Shown in pieces: positions 23,689 to 32,809 of a stretch of DNA of 64,000 nucleotides. Position numbers and translations under genes: made by a program. This DNA is from Microbacterium oleivorans NBRC 103075 (lineage in GTDB: Bacteria; Actinomycetota; Actinomycetes; Actinomycetales; Microbacteriaceae): contig NZ_BCRG01000003.1 of assembly GCF_001552475.1 (NCBI RefSeq), forward strand, positions 124,001-188,000, written 5' to 3'. Position 1 is the first letter of the stretch, and every line of letters starts with the position of its first letter. The notes under the pieces are model-generated. The model worked only from the letters and a program-made list of their open reading frames with translations, was not told the origin of the DNA and did not search any database.

Positions 23689-24492
23689 ATGCAGACCGAG
23701 CGATACTCCCACGGCCATCACGAGAGCGTTTTGCGGGCGCACGCCTGGCGGAGGGCGGAGAATTCGGTCGGCTATCTCCTGCCTCATCTCCACTCCGGAG
23801 CATCGCTCCTCGACGTCGGATCGGGACCGGGAACCATCACCGTCGACCTCGCCCGGCGACTCGCGCCCGGGAACGTCGTGGGCGTCGACGCCTCGGCGGA
23901 CGTCGTCGACCAGGCCCGCGCGCACGCTGCGGCGGAGAACGTCACGAACGTCACCTTCGAGACGGCGAACGCGTACGACCTCGATGCCGCCGACGGCTCG
24001 TTCGACATCGTCCACACGCACCAGCTGCTGCAGCACCTCGCCCGCCCCGTCGACGCCCTCCGGGAGTTCCGCCGGGTGGCCGGCGCCGACGGACTCGTCG
24101 CCGCGCGTGAGGTCGATTACGCGGGCATCATCATCCACCCGCACGTCCCCGCGCTCGACGAGTGGCTCGACCTGTTGCTGCGCATGGGACGTAACAATGG
24201 CGGCGAACCCTCCGCGGGTCGGCGCCTCAAATCGTGGGCACAGGATGCCGGGTTCACGGACATCACGGTGAGCGCATCCACCTGGCTCTTCGAGACCGAC
24301 GAGCAGCGGGAGTGGTGGGGCGGATCCTGGGCCGACCGCGCGCTCCACTCCTCCTACGCCGATCACGCTCTCGAGCAGGGCCTCGCCGACCGGGCGGACC
24401 TCGAGCGCATCTCCGCGGGCTGGCGGGAGTGGGCCGCGGCGCCCGACGGGTGGCTGCTCATGCCGCACGGCGAGATCCTCGCGCGAGGCTGA
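23689..24492 (+). CDS. SAM-dependent class I methyltransferase
   Basis: A 267-residue methyltransferase. Motif I is SLLDVGSGPGTITVDLARRL, then the acidic loop VVGVDASADVVDQAR, motif II FDIVHTHQLLQHLARPVDAL and LREFRRVAGADGLVAAREVD, as in UbiE/methyltransferase-11 proteins. The C-terminal 110 residues hold Trp-rich, probably substrate-binding segments. Substrate unknown. Followed after 3 bases by the YbaK gene, so co-transcribed. Confidence 0.88.
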   Translation: MQTERYSHGHHESVLRAHAWRRAENSVGYLLPHLHSGASLLDVGSGPGTITVDLARRLAPGNVVGVDASADVVDQARAHAAAENVTNVTFETANAYDLDAADGSFDIVHTHQLLQHLARPVDALREFRRVAGADGLVAAREVDYAGIIIHPHVPALDEWLDLLLRMGRNNGGEPSAGRRLKSWAQDAGFTDITVSASTWLFETDEQREWWGGSWADRALHSSYADHALEQGLADRADLERISAGWREWAAAPDGWLLMPHGEILARG

Positions 24493-24495
24493 CGG

Positions 24496-24972
24496 ATGAC
24501 CGAACACCTGAGCGCGCGGAGCCGCCTCGTCCATGACGCGCTCCGGGCAGCCGGCATCCCGGGCGAGATCGTCGTGCTGCCCGACGCGGCTTCCACCGCG
24601 GTGCTCGCCGCCGAGGCGCTCGGGGTCGAGGTCGGGGCCATCGCGAACAGCCTCGTGTTCCAGTGCGACGGGATGCCGCTGCTGGTCATGACGAGCGGTG
24701 CGCACCGCGTCGACACGGCGGCGCTCGCCGCACGGATCGGGCGCGGAAAGATCAGCCGGGCGACGCCGGAGCAGGTCCGCGAAGCGACCGGCCAGGCGAT
24801 CGGCGGTGTCGCGCCCACTGGGCACCCGGCGCCGCTCGAAACCCTCGTCGACGAGGACCTCGCCGACTATCCGGAGATCTGGGCCGCGGGCGGCACACCG
24901 CACACGGTGTTCCCGATGACGTTCGGCGAGCTCGTCCGGCTCACCGGCGGACGGGTCGTCTCGGTCGTCTGA
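24496..24972 (+). CDS. YbaK/EbsC-family aminoacyl-tRNA deacylase
   Basis: A 158-residue trans-editing protein that hydrolyses mischarged tRNA (Cys-tRNA-Pro in characterised YbaK). Visible: AEALGVEVGAIANSLVF with the conserved N-S/L-V-F, the catalytic region KISRATPEQVREATGQAIGG and GGVAPTGHPAP (GxxxP loop). Length normal. Second in a two-gene operon with the methyltransferase; converges on the zinc-finger gene with 6 bases between stops. Confidence 0.9.
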   Translation: MTEHLSARSRLVHDALRAAGIPGEIVVLPDAASTAVLAAEALGVEVGAIANSLVFQCDGMPLLVMTSGAHRVDTAALAARIGRGKISRATPEQVREATGQAIGGVAPTGHPAPLETLVDEDLADYPEIWAAGGTPHTVFPMTFGELVRLTGGRVVSVV

Positions 24973-24978
24973 GCGCGC

Positions 24979-25323
24979 TCACGTGTGGATGAGGTCGCGC
25001 CAGTTGCCGGGAACGCGACCGCGCGGCCCGGGGGCGGGCTGATCGGCGGGGTGGCTCGTCGGCGGGGCGAGCTCGGGACCCGCGAACATCGTCTCGTCGA
25101 CGTAGTCCCAGTACCAGTCCTCGCCCGGTTCGAAGCTCTGCACGAGCCGGTGCCCGGTCTCGCGGAAGTGCGCGGTGGCGTGCTGCTCGGGCGACGTGTC
25201 GCAGCATCCCACGTGACCGCACGACGCGCAGCGGCGCAGGTGCACCCAGAACCCGTCCTGTGCCTCGCACTCGAGGCATCCCGTCCCCGAGGGTGCGGCG
25301 TTCGTGTCGATGTCGGAACTCAT
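24979..25323 (-). CDS. UBP-type zinc-finger protein
   Basis: A 114-residue protein that is essentially a single ZnF-UBP domain: GCLECEAQDGFWVHLRRCAS, CGHVGCCDTSPEQHATAHF, then ETGHRLVQSFEPGEDWYWDY. The Cys and His residues fit zinc binding. In eukaryotes the domain binds the ubiquitin C-terminus; stand-alone bacterial members have no proven role. It lies 23 bases after the cNMP/TrxR-like gene with AGGAGG in its leader, and this pairing recurs in actinobacteria (family knowledge), hinting at a common process. Confidence 0.88.
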   Translation of the reverse strand: MSSDIDTNAAPSGTGCLECEAQDGFWVHLRRCASCGHVGCCDTSPEQHATAHFRETGHRLVQSFEPGEDWYWDYVDETMFAGPELAPPTSHPADQPAPGPRGRVPGNWRDLIHT

Positions 25324-25346
25324 ATCGTCCTCCTGATGATCGTGGG

Positions 25347-26993
25347 TCAGAAGGCCAGGGCGCGGTGCACCGAGGCGACAGCGCTCGACCCCTCGCCGAC
25401 GGCGGCGGCGACGCGTTTCATCGACCCGCGGCGGACGTCGCCCGCGGCGAACACACGCGGCGCGGACGTCTCGAACGGGAACGGCTCGCGACCCAGGTCG
25501 CGCCACTGCGCGATGGACTGCACCGCCACGTCGGTGCCGGTACGGACGAACCCTCCGCTGTCGCGGTCGAGGGTCGGCAGCCACGAGGTGGCGGGGTCAG
25601 CGCCGATGAAACAGAACAGCCCGCGCGCGTCGACGGCGCCGGCCGAGTCGATCGTGACGGACTCGAGGGTCCCGTCGCCGTCGAGACCGGTGACCTGGGA
25701 TGCCGTGTGCACCTGCACGCGCGGATCGTCGGCGAGCCGGTCGGCCAGATAGCTGGACATGCGCGTGCGGAGGTCGGTCCCGCGGATCACCAGGTGCACG
25801 GGGGAGCCGTGCGCGGCGAGATACAGTGCCGCCTGTCCCGCCGAGTTCGCGCCGCCGACCACGACGACGGGCTTGCTCTGCACCTGGCGGAGCTCGAGCG
25901 GCGTGGCGGCGTAGTAGACGCCGGACCGTTCGAAGTCCTCCCACCGGTCGAGGGCGAGGCGACGATAGGCGGCGCCCGACGTGACGATCGCGCTCCGCGC
26001 ACGGATGATGCGACCGTCGGCGAGGGTCACGTCGAGGAGATCCGTGCCGATCTGCGTCAGGGCGACCGCTTCGCAGGGCGCGTACACGCGGACGCCGAAC
26101 TTCAGCGCCTGGAGGACCGCCTGACCGATCAGGTCGCCGCCGCTCACCCCGAAGGGGAAGCCGAGGAAGTTCTCGATGCGGGAGGTGGATGCCGCCTGCC
26201 CGCCCGGCGCGACGGCGTCGAGCAGCACGGTGCTGAGACCCTCGGATGCTCCGTAGATCGCTGCGGCGAGGCCCGCGGGGCCGCCGCCGACCACCACGAG
26301 GTCGACGATCTCGTCGGACTGGGCTTGATAGCTGAGGCCGAGGCGCTCCGCCAACAGACCGGGGGTGGCGCGGGGGATCGCCTCGCCCTGGACGTAGGCG
26401 ACGGGGAGGTCTTCGAGGGCCACCTCGTGGGTGTCGAGCGTGTCGAGCTCGGTCGGCGCGATCGCGACGGCCTTGTGGACGAGGTCGAGTCTCTCAGCGA
26501 ACCGGCGGAGGGACAGGAAGTCGTTCGACGTCGTCGTCCCGACGAACTTGAGCGTCATCGCCGCCGGCCCCGTGCGAAGCGACTCCCGACGCGCCCACAG
26601 CGCATGCAGGATGAGGTCGCAGAGCTCGTCGTCCTCGCTCATGATCTCGCGGAGCGCGGCACGGGACAGTCGGTGCACGCGGCCCGCCTTCGTCACGCGT
26701 GCCGACAAGAAGGCGCTCTGGCCGTTGAGGATGCCGAGTTCACCGGCGAACCGGCCAGGGCCCACCGTCGTGATGACCTCTTCGCCGACCCAGCGGAGTG
26801 CGTCGCGGACGATCTCGACCTCGCCGGACTCGACGAAGACGAGGTCGTAGCCGGCGTCGCCCGTCCGGAAGACGTAGTCGCCGGCCTCGACGTCCTGCGG
26901 GACGGCGGCATCGACGACACGGCGCCAGTGCTCGGGGGAGAGGTCCGGCGCCATCATGGCATCCAGCACAGTGGGAGCGGTCTCGTCCGTCAT
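25347..26993 (-). CDS. Cyclic-nucleotide-binding domain fused to TrxR-like flavoprotein
   Basis: A 548-residue fusion. Residues about 15-135 are a Crp-type cNMP-binding fold (VFRTGDAGYDLVFVESGEVE, then FAGELGILNGQSAFLSARV in place of the phosphate cassette), about 140-220 a linker domain like the thioredoxin-fold insert of this family, and 225-545 a thioredoxin-reductase-like FAD/NAD(P) module (DLVVVGGGPAGLAAAIYGAS; VVVVGGANSAGQAALYLA; FAAGDVRRGSMKRVA). The redox CATC of thioredoxin reductases is replaced by YYAATP (codons near 25900-25912), so it is not an ordinary thioredoxin reductase. It is preceded by the NhaA-DsbA gene and followed by the UBP zinc finger. ATG 26993 is chosen from the TAGGTT box; GTG 26999 is possible. 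Confidence 0.85.
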   Translation of the reverse strand: MTDETAPTVLDAMMAPDLSPEHWRRVVDAAVPQDVEAGDYVFRTGDAGYDLVFVESGEVEIVRDALRWVGEEVITTVGPGRFAGELGILNGQSAFLSARVTKAGRVHRLSRAALREIMSEDDELCDLILHALWARRESLRTGPAAMTLKFVGTTTSNDFLSLRRFAERLDLVHKAVAIAPTELDTLDTHEVALEDLPVAYVQGEAIPRATPGLLAERLGLSYQAQSDEIVDLVVVGGGPAGLAAAIYGASEGLSTVLLDAVAPGGQAASTSRIENFLGFPFGVSGGDLIGQAVLQALKFGVRVYAPCEAVALTQIGTDLLDVTLADGRIIRARSAIVTSGAAYRRLALDRWEDFERSGVYYAATPLELRQVQSKPVVVVGGANSAGQAALYLAAHGSPVHLVIRGTDLRTRMSSYLADRLADDPRVQVHTASQVTGLDGDGTLESVTIDSAGAVDARGLFCFIGADPATSWLPTLDRDSGGFVRTGTDVAVQSIAQWRDLGREPFPFETSAPRVFAAGDVRRGSMKRVAAAVGEGSSAVASVHRALAF

Positions 26994-26999
26994 GGCCAC

Positions 27000-27005
27000 A
27001 ACCTA
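27000..27005 (-). promoter_or_regulatory. -10 box TAGGTT, leaderless start
   Basis: On the minus strand TAGGTT is followed by GTGGCC and ATG 26993. Its TAG is also the stop codon of the upstream NhaA-DsbA gene (27003-27005), so the flavoprotein may have its own promoter inside the operon. Confidence 0.45.
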
Positions 27006-28835
27006 GCGAGTCGCGGGGGCCGCCGGGGCGTCGGATTCGGACTGCAGCGCGCGGATGAGGGATTGCGCGTCGTAGGGGCCGGTGTGGCGACGACCGTTGA
27101 CGAAGAACGTCGGCACCGAGTGGATGTTCATCGCCTCCGCGTCGAACATGTCGTCGCGCACCCGGCTCGCGACGTCGGGCGACGTCAGGTCGCGTTCGAA
27201 CTTCGGCACGTCGAGGCCGAGACGTGCCGCGAGGCGCACGATGTCGGACGGCAGCTGATTGTCCTGATCGGCGAACAGCCCCCGTTCGAACTCGAAGAAC
27301 TTGCCCTGCTTGGCCGCCGCTTCCGAGGCCTCCGCACCTGCCAGGGCGTTGGGGTGCTGCACCGTGAGCGGGGCGTGTCGCCACACATAGCGGAGGTTCG
27401 GGCCGAGTTCGTCCATGACCTCCTGAATCGACCCCGACGCCTTCAGGCAGAACCCGCACTGGAAGTCGCCATACTCAACGATCTCGTACGGAGCGTCGGC
27501 TGACCCGTAGATGTGGTCGCGGCGAGCGTCGACGGGGCGGACGAGCGTCTGGCCGACCTCCTCCTCCGGGCTCCGGGCGTCCGCGATGCGGAAGAGCACG
27601 GTGCCGAGGGCGAGCGCGAGGACGGATGCCGCGAGCACCCCCACGCGCGCCTGGTTCTGCGCGTCGGGGTCCTCGATGGCGAGATCGATGATGAACAGGG
27701 AGATCGTGAACCCGATTCCCGCGAGAGCGGCGCCACCGCCGATCCGGTCGAGTGACAGACCCGGCCCGAAGTCGCCGATCTTCAGGGCCTTGAGCAAGGC
27801 GGTGGACCCCCAGATGCCGGCGAGCTTGCCGATGACAAGCCCGACCACGATGCCCCAGGTCAGCGGCGAGGTCGCTGCGGCGGCGAGGATCTCGGGGCTC
27901 AGCGAGACACCCGCGTTGGCGAGCGCGAACAGCGGCAGGATGACGTACGCGACGTACGGCGCGTAGGCGGTCTGCAGGCGCTCATTGATCGAGATCGACT
28001 CGCGGAGGCTGTTCGCGGCGGCGCGGGCGTACTCCGTGCTCGGCGACTGCCGGAACGTGCGCGCGAGTTCGAGCGCGTGCTCGACGTCGCGGCGATCGGG
28101 CCGGTACACCGGCACGAGGAGCGCGATCGCGACTCCGGCAAGCGTCGGATGTACGCCCGAGGCGAGGAACGCAAGCCACACGATGACTGCGAGCGTCGCG
28201 TAGATCGGGCCGCGGCCGCCCCGGAGGTAGCGGACCAGGTAGATCCCGACGAGCCCGACCGCCGCGATGAGGAGCGGCATCGGCGTGAAGGTGTCCGTGT
28301 AGACGAGCGCGATGATGCTGAGCGCTCCGATGTCGTCGACCACGGCGAGGGCGAGGAGGAACACCCGCAGGCGACCCGAACCGCGCGGCCCGATCAGGGC
28401 GAGGGCGCCCACGAGGAACGCGGTGTCGGTCGAGATGACGACACCCCAGGCATCCGCATTGCCGCTCGGACCGGCGATGAGGACGAAAAGAAGGGCGGGC
28501 AGGGCGAGGCCCGCGACGGCGGCGATGACGGGCACGACGGCGCGCGACCAGCTGGTGAGCTCGCCGATCGCGAATTCCTTCCGCACCTCGAGGCCCACGG
28601 TGAAGAAGAAGATCGCCATCAGCGCGTCGTTGACGAGGGAATGCAGGGTGAAGTCCAGGTGGAGGTCCCCGAGCCCGATCATCAGGTGGGTGTCCCAGAA
28701 CTCGTCGTACGTCGACGACGAGATGTTCGCCCACACGATGGCGGCAGCCGTCGCGATCAGCAGCAAGAGCGCACCCAGGCGGGTGCGTCCCATCCTGCCG
28801 ATGTGGTCCGCGATGGAAGCGAGTTTCCGCGGCAT
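27003..28835 (-). CDS. NhaA Na+/H+ antiporter fused to DsbA-like thioredoxin domain
   Basis: A 610-residue fusion. Residues 1-420 are NhaA, an electrogenic Na+/H+ antiporter with about twelve helices: LVNDALMAIFFFTVGLEVRK, VISTDTAFLVGAL (the D133-equivalent) and LAVVDDIGALSIIALVY (the DD pair of ion translocation). Residues about 435-600 form a DsbA/oxidoreductase domain: DAPYEIVEYGDFQCGFC with active site CGFC, and cis-Pro loop SVPTFFVNG. Domain order and length match known NhaA-DsbA fusions. The site of the thioredoxin domain cannot be read from sequence. ATG 28835 follows GGAGG. The next two genes start close behind, so redox and ion homeostasis appear joined in one operon. Confidence 0.93.
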   Translation of the reverse strand: MPRKLASIADHIGRMGRTRLGALLLLIATAAAIVWANISSSTYDEFWDTHLMIGLGDLHLDFTLHSLVNDALMAIFFFTVGLEVRKEFAIGELTSWSRAVVPVIAAVAGLALPALLFVLIAGPSGNADAWGVVISTDTAFLVGALALIGPRGSGRLRVFLLALAVVDDIGALSIIALVYTDTFTPMPLLIAAVGLVGIYLVRYLRGGRGPIYATLAVIVWLAFLASGVHPTLAGVAIALLVPVYRPDRRDVEHALELARTFRQSPSTEYARAAANSLRESISINERLQTAYAPYVAYVILPLFALANAGVSLSPEILAAAATSPLTWGIVVGLVIGKLAGIWGSTALLKALKIGDFGPGLSLDRIGGGAALAGIGFTISLFIIDLAIEDPDAQNQARVGVLAASVLALALGTVLFRIADARSPEEEVGQTLVRPVDARRDHIYGSADAPYEIVEYGDFQCGFCLKASGSIQEVMDELGPNLRYVWRHAPLTVQHPNALAGAEASEAAAKQGKFFEFERGLFADQDNQLPSDIVRLAARLGLDVPKFERDLTSPDVASRVRDDMFDAEAMNIHSVPTFFVNGRRHTGPYDAQSLIRALQSESDAPAAPATR

Positions 28836-28892
28836 GCATCCTCCGGAGGGGGTCGGGTCGGAAGTCAGTCTCCACCCCCAGCCGGGGTTCTG

Positions 28893-30779
28893 TCAGCGGT
28901 TGAGCGTGACGATCTCGTGACAGACCACGGCGGCTGCTGCCGACCACGCCTGCGGTCGACAGGCCGCGGGATAGGGAGCCGGGACGGAGACGTCGCTCGC
29001 GGCCTCTCCGGCGTGAAGCTCCGGCACGCGGTAGGCGAACGCCTCGGCGGCGTTGAGCATTCCGTCGACCAGCACCCGGGCGTGGTCGATGAGCCCGGCT
29101 CGCGCCATGCCGCGTGCCACGATGGCGGTGTCGTGAGCCCAGACGCTGCCGCCGTGATAACTGAGCGGCCAGTACCCGCCGGCATCCGTCGACATCGTCC
29201 GCAGGCCGAAGCCCGACGTCATCGACGTGCCGGTGAGGAGGTCGGCGACCGCGCGCTCCTCCTCCGGATCGAGGATGCCGGTGCCCAAGAGGTGTCCCGC
29301 GTTCGAGGTCAGCGTGTCCACCGCGCGACCGTCGCGGTCGAGGGCGATCGCCGGATACCGGCCCTCGGGCGTGGTGACCCAGAAGCGTTCGCGGAAGCGG
29401 GTGCGGAGCTCCGCCGCCCACGTCCGGAGCCGACCGGACCCCTCCTCGTCGAGCGCGTCGAGGAGGTCGGCGGCGCGGACGACCGCCTCGTAGGCGTAGC
29501 CCTGCACCTCCGACAGGGCAATGGGTCCATCCGCGAGTGTGCCGTCCCGCCACTGGATCGAGTCGCCCGAGTCCTTCCAGCCCTGGTTCGACAGGCCGTG
29601 GCCCGTCTCGTCGACGTAGTCGAGGAAGCCGTCGGCGTTGGCCGAGGCGAGGATCCAGTCGAGGGCGTCGTGCATCGCGGGAAGAAGGTCCCGCACGTCG
29701 GCCTCGGGCATCCCGGCCTCATGCGCTTCGGAGAGGAGCGTCACCCAGAGCGGGGTGGCGTCGACTGTGCCGTAGTAGAGCGGCGGCAGTGAGATCCCCT
29801 CGCCGGGCATCGTGAGGGTGCCGGCTCGGAGCTCGTGCGCGATCTTGCCCGGCTCCTCGGCGGTCGCGGGGTCGGCGGTGGAGCCCTGCAGACGGCCGAG
29901 GACGCGAAGGGTGGATGCCGCCATCCCCGGGTCGACGGACAGGAACAGCCGCGCGGCCCAGAGTGAATCACGCCCGAACAGCGTGAAGAACCAGGGGGCG
30001 CCGGCGGCGAAGAACTCGTCGGGACTCCCCGGCAGCGTCAGGCGCAGAGCGTCGAGGTCGTCGAGCGCCTGGCGAAGCCACCTGTTCAGCCGCGGATCGC
30101 CCCCACGCGCCTGCAGCGCCCAGTCCACCTGGCGCGCCGTGCCCCGCACGACGAGCGAGGGGTCGTCGAGGTCGACGTGCCACGAGACGGTCGCCGCCGC
30201 TCGTGGCGGGCAGGTGACGTGCCAGGTGAGGACGAGGTCGTCGCCGGACGCCGTGACCTCGCCTCCGGGCGCCCGCAGCCGCATCGATGCCGCACCCGCC
30301 GTCAGCTCGACCGCGTCGCCCGCGAGGGTCCGTTCGACCGCTGCCGCAGGGCGCGCGCCGGACTTGACCTCCTGCATGGGGGTCGCGTCGGGGGTGACCG
30401 CCACCTCCAGCACGAGGCCGACCTCCTCCTCGAGGTGGGAGACGAGGGTGAACTCCTCCATCATCCGCCCGTCGACGACGACACGACGCCGCGTGAGCCG
30501 GATCTTCGGATCCGGAGTGCGGTCGTCGAGCCGGCGGAGCAGTGCTTCGAACCGCACATCGGATGCCGACCCCGCCGAGCGGGAGATCCACTCCGGGGCG
30601 TGGGTCGCGGCATCCGTCCCGTAGCGGACGCGGGTCGCGCGGACGAATCGCGTATCGCCGTGGAAGACGCCGTCGATCGCGCCGGCGCCGATCTCGCCGT
30701 CGGCGCGGGACCACACCTGGGTGGGAGCCCGCAGGACGGCGACGGCGTCGGACAGGAACGGCTGGAGGCCTTCGGTCAT
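28893..30779 (-). CDS. Amylo-alpha-1,6-glucosidase/glycogen-debranching-type protein
   Basis: A 628-residue protein with an N-terminal GDE_N-type beta domain (about 20-250: GVFHGDTRFVRATRVRYGTD) and a C-terminal (alpha/alpha)6 glucosidase domain (about 270-600: PWFFTLFGRDSLWAARLFLS; GLSNQGWKDSGDSIQWRDG; NAGHLLGTGIL; YWPLSYHGGSVWAHDTAIVA). The acidic residues in GRDSLW and KDSGD are typical of GH15/GH133-like catalytic domains. No signal peptide, so it acts in the cytosol, presumably trimming imported oligosaccharides or glycogen. Its ATG overlaps the stop of the MalG-like permease gene, making it the last gene of the ABC-importer operon. Confidence 0.85.
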   Translation of the reverse strand: MTEGLQPFLSDAVAVLRAPTQVWSRADGEIGAGAIDGVFHGDTRFVRATRVRYGTDAATHAPEWISRSAGSASDVRFEALLRRLDDRTPDPKIRLTRRRVVVDGRMMEEFTLVSHLEEEVGLVLEVAVTPDATPMQEVKSGARPAAAVERTLAGDAVELTAGAASMRLRAPGGEVTASGDDLVLTWHVTCPPRAAATVSWHVDLDDPSLVVRGTARQVDWALQARGGDPRLNRWLRQALDDLDALRLTLPGSPDEFFAAGAPWFFTLFGRDSLWAARLFLSVDPGMAASTLRVLGRLQGSTADPATAEEPGKIAHELRAGTLTMPGEGISLPPLYYGTVDATPLWVTLLSEAHEAGMPEADVRDLLPAMHDALDWILASANADGFLDYVDETGHGLSNQGWKDSGDSIQWRDGTLADGPIALSEVQGYAYEAVVRAADLLDALDEEGSGRLRTWAAELRTRFRERFWVTTPEGRYPAIALDRDGRAVDTLTSNAGHLLGTGILDPEEERAVADLLTGTSMTSGFGLRTMSTDAGGYWPLSYHGGSVWAHDTAIVARGMARAGLIDHARVLVDGMLNAAEAFAYRVPELHAGEAASDVSVPAPYPAACRPQAWSAAAAVVCHEIVTLNR

Positions 30780-31690
30780 CCCTTGACTGCTCCTTCGGAG
30801 GTGTTCATGATGCGCTTCTGGAAGATGAAGAAGACGACCGCGACGGGGATCGTCATGAGGGCGGCCGCGGCGAGCTTCAACGGGTACTGCGTGCCCTGGC
30901 TGAGCTGTCCGGACGAGAGGCTCGCGACTCCTCGGGTCAGCGGGAAGAACTCCGGGGACTGCACCGACACGATGAAGTGCGTCAGCTCGTTCCACGACCC
31001 CTGGAACGACAGGATCACGATCGTGATGAGCGCCGGCCGTGCCATCGGCAGGACGACGGACCAGTAGACCCGGAACGGCCCCGCTCCGTCGATGCGCGCC
31101 TGTTCCTCGACGGACGGCGGGATCGACTCGAAGAAGTTCTTCATGATGAACACCCCGGCCGCGTCCACGAGGAGCGGGAGCACCATGCCGGCGTAGGAGT
31201 CGTACATGCCGAGCTGGTTCAGCACGAGGAACCGGGGGATGAGGAGCACGACCGACGGCACCGCCATGACGCCGACGACGAGCGCGAAGATCAGGTTCCG
31301 CCCGCGGAACGTCAGGCGCGCCAGCGCGTAACCGGCGAGCGAGACGAAGAAGACGCGCCCGATCGTCACGAGGATCGTGACGATCGCCGAGTTGGCGAAC
31401 CACAGCGGGAAGTCGCTGTTGAGGAACAGCCGCTCGTACGCCGCCGTCGTGAACGTCTGCGGGATCAGCGAGATCGGACTGGATGCCGCTTCCTGCTCGC
31501 TCTTGAACGAGGTCGCCACCTGGACGAGGAAAGGGTAGATGTAGACGAGCGCGAGGAGAGCGAGCGTCACGTAGAGGATGATCTGCGCGGCGCGGGATCC
31601 GCGGGTCATTCGGATGCGCCGCGTCGGGCGGGCATCGATCGGTTCATCGGTCAGCGTCTTCGTGCGCGCGAGCGTTCTGCTGTCCGTCAC
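30776..31690 (-). CDS. ABC sugar transporter permease, MalG type
   Basis: A 304-residue inner-membrane permease (CUT1 family) with six helices. The cytoplasmic EAA loop is SVEEQARIDGAGPFRVYWSV, followed by VLPMARPALITI; PFLVQVATSFKS near the N-terminus is MalG-like. GTG 31690 has AAGGGAG in its leader and overlaps the MalF-type stop (GTGA). The N-terminal 35 residues are hydrophilic and could be partly untranslated if a later start is used. No ABC ATPase is encoded in this operon. Confidence 0.92.
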   Translation of the reverse strand: MTDSRTLARTKTLTDEPIDARPTRRIRMTRGSRAAQIILYVTLALLALVYIYPFLVQVATSFKSEQEAASSPISLIPQTFTTAAYERLFLNSDFPLWFANSAIVTILVTIGRVFFVSLAGYALARLTFRGRNLIFALVVGVMAVPSVVLLIPRFLVLNQLGMYDSYAGMVLPLLVDAAGVFIMKNFFESIPPSVEEQARIDGAGPFRVYWSVVLPMARPALITIVILSFQGSWNELTHFIVSVQSPEFFPLTRGVASLSSGQLSQGTQYPLKLAAAALMTIPVAVVFFIFQKRIMNTSEGAVKG

Positions 31691-32808
31691 GATCGTGCTC
31701 CCTTCGGCGTGTAGGCGCGGATGCGGCGCTTCGAGACGGGCCGCTCGCGGAGGATCCACCGCTGGAACAGCGTGAACGCGATGATGATGAGGAACAGGAT
31801 GAAGGCGATCGCGGCACCGATGCCCCAGTCCTGGTTGCTGAACGCCGACGTGTACGACAGGTACGCGGGGGTGATCGTGGTCTTGCCCGGCTGGCCCTTC
31901 GTGCCCGTGTAGATCTGATCGAACACCTGCCAGCAGCCGATGAGACCCAGCGTGATGACAGTGAAGAGCGTCGGGCGGAGCTGCGGAAGCGTGATGCGCC
32001 AGAACCGCTGCCACGCGCTTGCGCCGTCCATCATCCCCGCCTCCGTCAGCTCGTAGCCGACGTTCTGGAGAGCCGCGATGAACAGCAGCATGAATGTGCC
32101 GCTCGTCGTGAAGACCGCCATGAGGATGAAGGCGCTCATCGCGACGGAGGGACCGGCGATCCAGTCCCACCCCGACAGGCCGAGGAAGCCGGGCTGCGAG
32201 ATGGCGGCGGGCGCGGCATCCACCCCGAACGCACCGAACAGCAGGTGCACGATCCCGCGCGGGTCGTTGAACCAGTTCGGTCCCTTGCCTCCGGTGACGG
32301 CCGCGATGAGGGCGTTGACGGGACCGGCGGCACTGAAGAGGAAGATCCACAGCACCGTGATGGCGACCGAGCTCGTCACGGACGGGAAGTAGAACGCCGT
32401 ACGGAAGAAGCCGCGCGCCTTCATCATGCGGCGGCTGACGAGCACTGCGAGGAACAGCGACAGTGCGGTCTGCAGCGGGACGACGAGGAAGACGTACCAG
32501 GCGTTGTTCCGGAGTGCCGTGCCGAAGTCGCGGCTGCGCAAGCCCTGGCCCGAGGTCAGCTCCGCGTAGTTGTCGAGTCCGACGAAGTTCACGTTCGGAG
32601 ACAGGGGGCTGCCGCGGCCACCCCAGTCCGACACGCTGACCCACAGCGCCATGAGCACCGGGAGGAACAGGAACACCCCGAGGATCACGACGACGGGGGA
32701 GACGAAGAGCCACCCGGCGGCTCCCTCGCCGCGACGGAGACCGCGTGAGCGGTTGTCGCGGCGAGGGAGCTTCTCGGGTGCCCGTTCGGTGGTGACGGGC
32801 GAGGCCAT
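31687..32808 (-). CDS. ABC sugar transporter permease, MalF type
   Basis: A 373-residue CUT1 permease. A basic cytoplasmic N-terminus (about 35 residues) precedes GWLFVSPVVVILGVFLFLPV; the EAA loop is ELTEAGMMDGASAWQRFWRI followed by TLPQLRPTLF. A long extracytoplasmic stretch (NWFNDPRGIVHLLFGAFGVD) lies between TM3 and TM4. Located one base after the binding-protein stop and overlapping the second permease; forms the heterodimeric channel with it. Confidence 0.92.
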   Translation of the reverse strand: MASPVTTERAPEKLPRRDNRSRGLRRGEGAAGWLFVSPVVVILGVFLFLPVLMALWVSVSDWGGRGSPLSPNVNFVGLDNYAELTSGQGLRSRDFGTALRNNAWYVFLVVPLQTALSLFLAVLVSRRMMKARGFFRTAFYFPSVTSSVAITVLWIFLFSAAGPVNALIAAVTGGKGPNWFNDPRGIVHLLFGAFGVDAAPAAISQPGFLGLSGWDWIAGPSVAMSAFILMAVFTTSGTFMLLFIAALQNVGYELTEAGMMDGASAWQRFWRITLPQLRPTLFTVITLGLIGCWQVFDQIYTGTKGQPGKTTITPAYLSYTSAFSNQDWGIGAAIAFILFLIIIAFTLFQRWILRERPVSKRRIRAYTPKGARS

Positions 32809-32809
32809 G

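Noticed and set aside
25260-29792. Long plus-strand frames over the flavoprotein, NhaA-DsbA and glucosidase genes
   Set aside because: Glu/Arg/Gly-rich shadows; the minus-strand products carry intact domain motifs.
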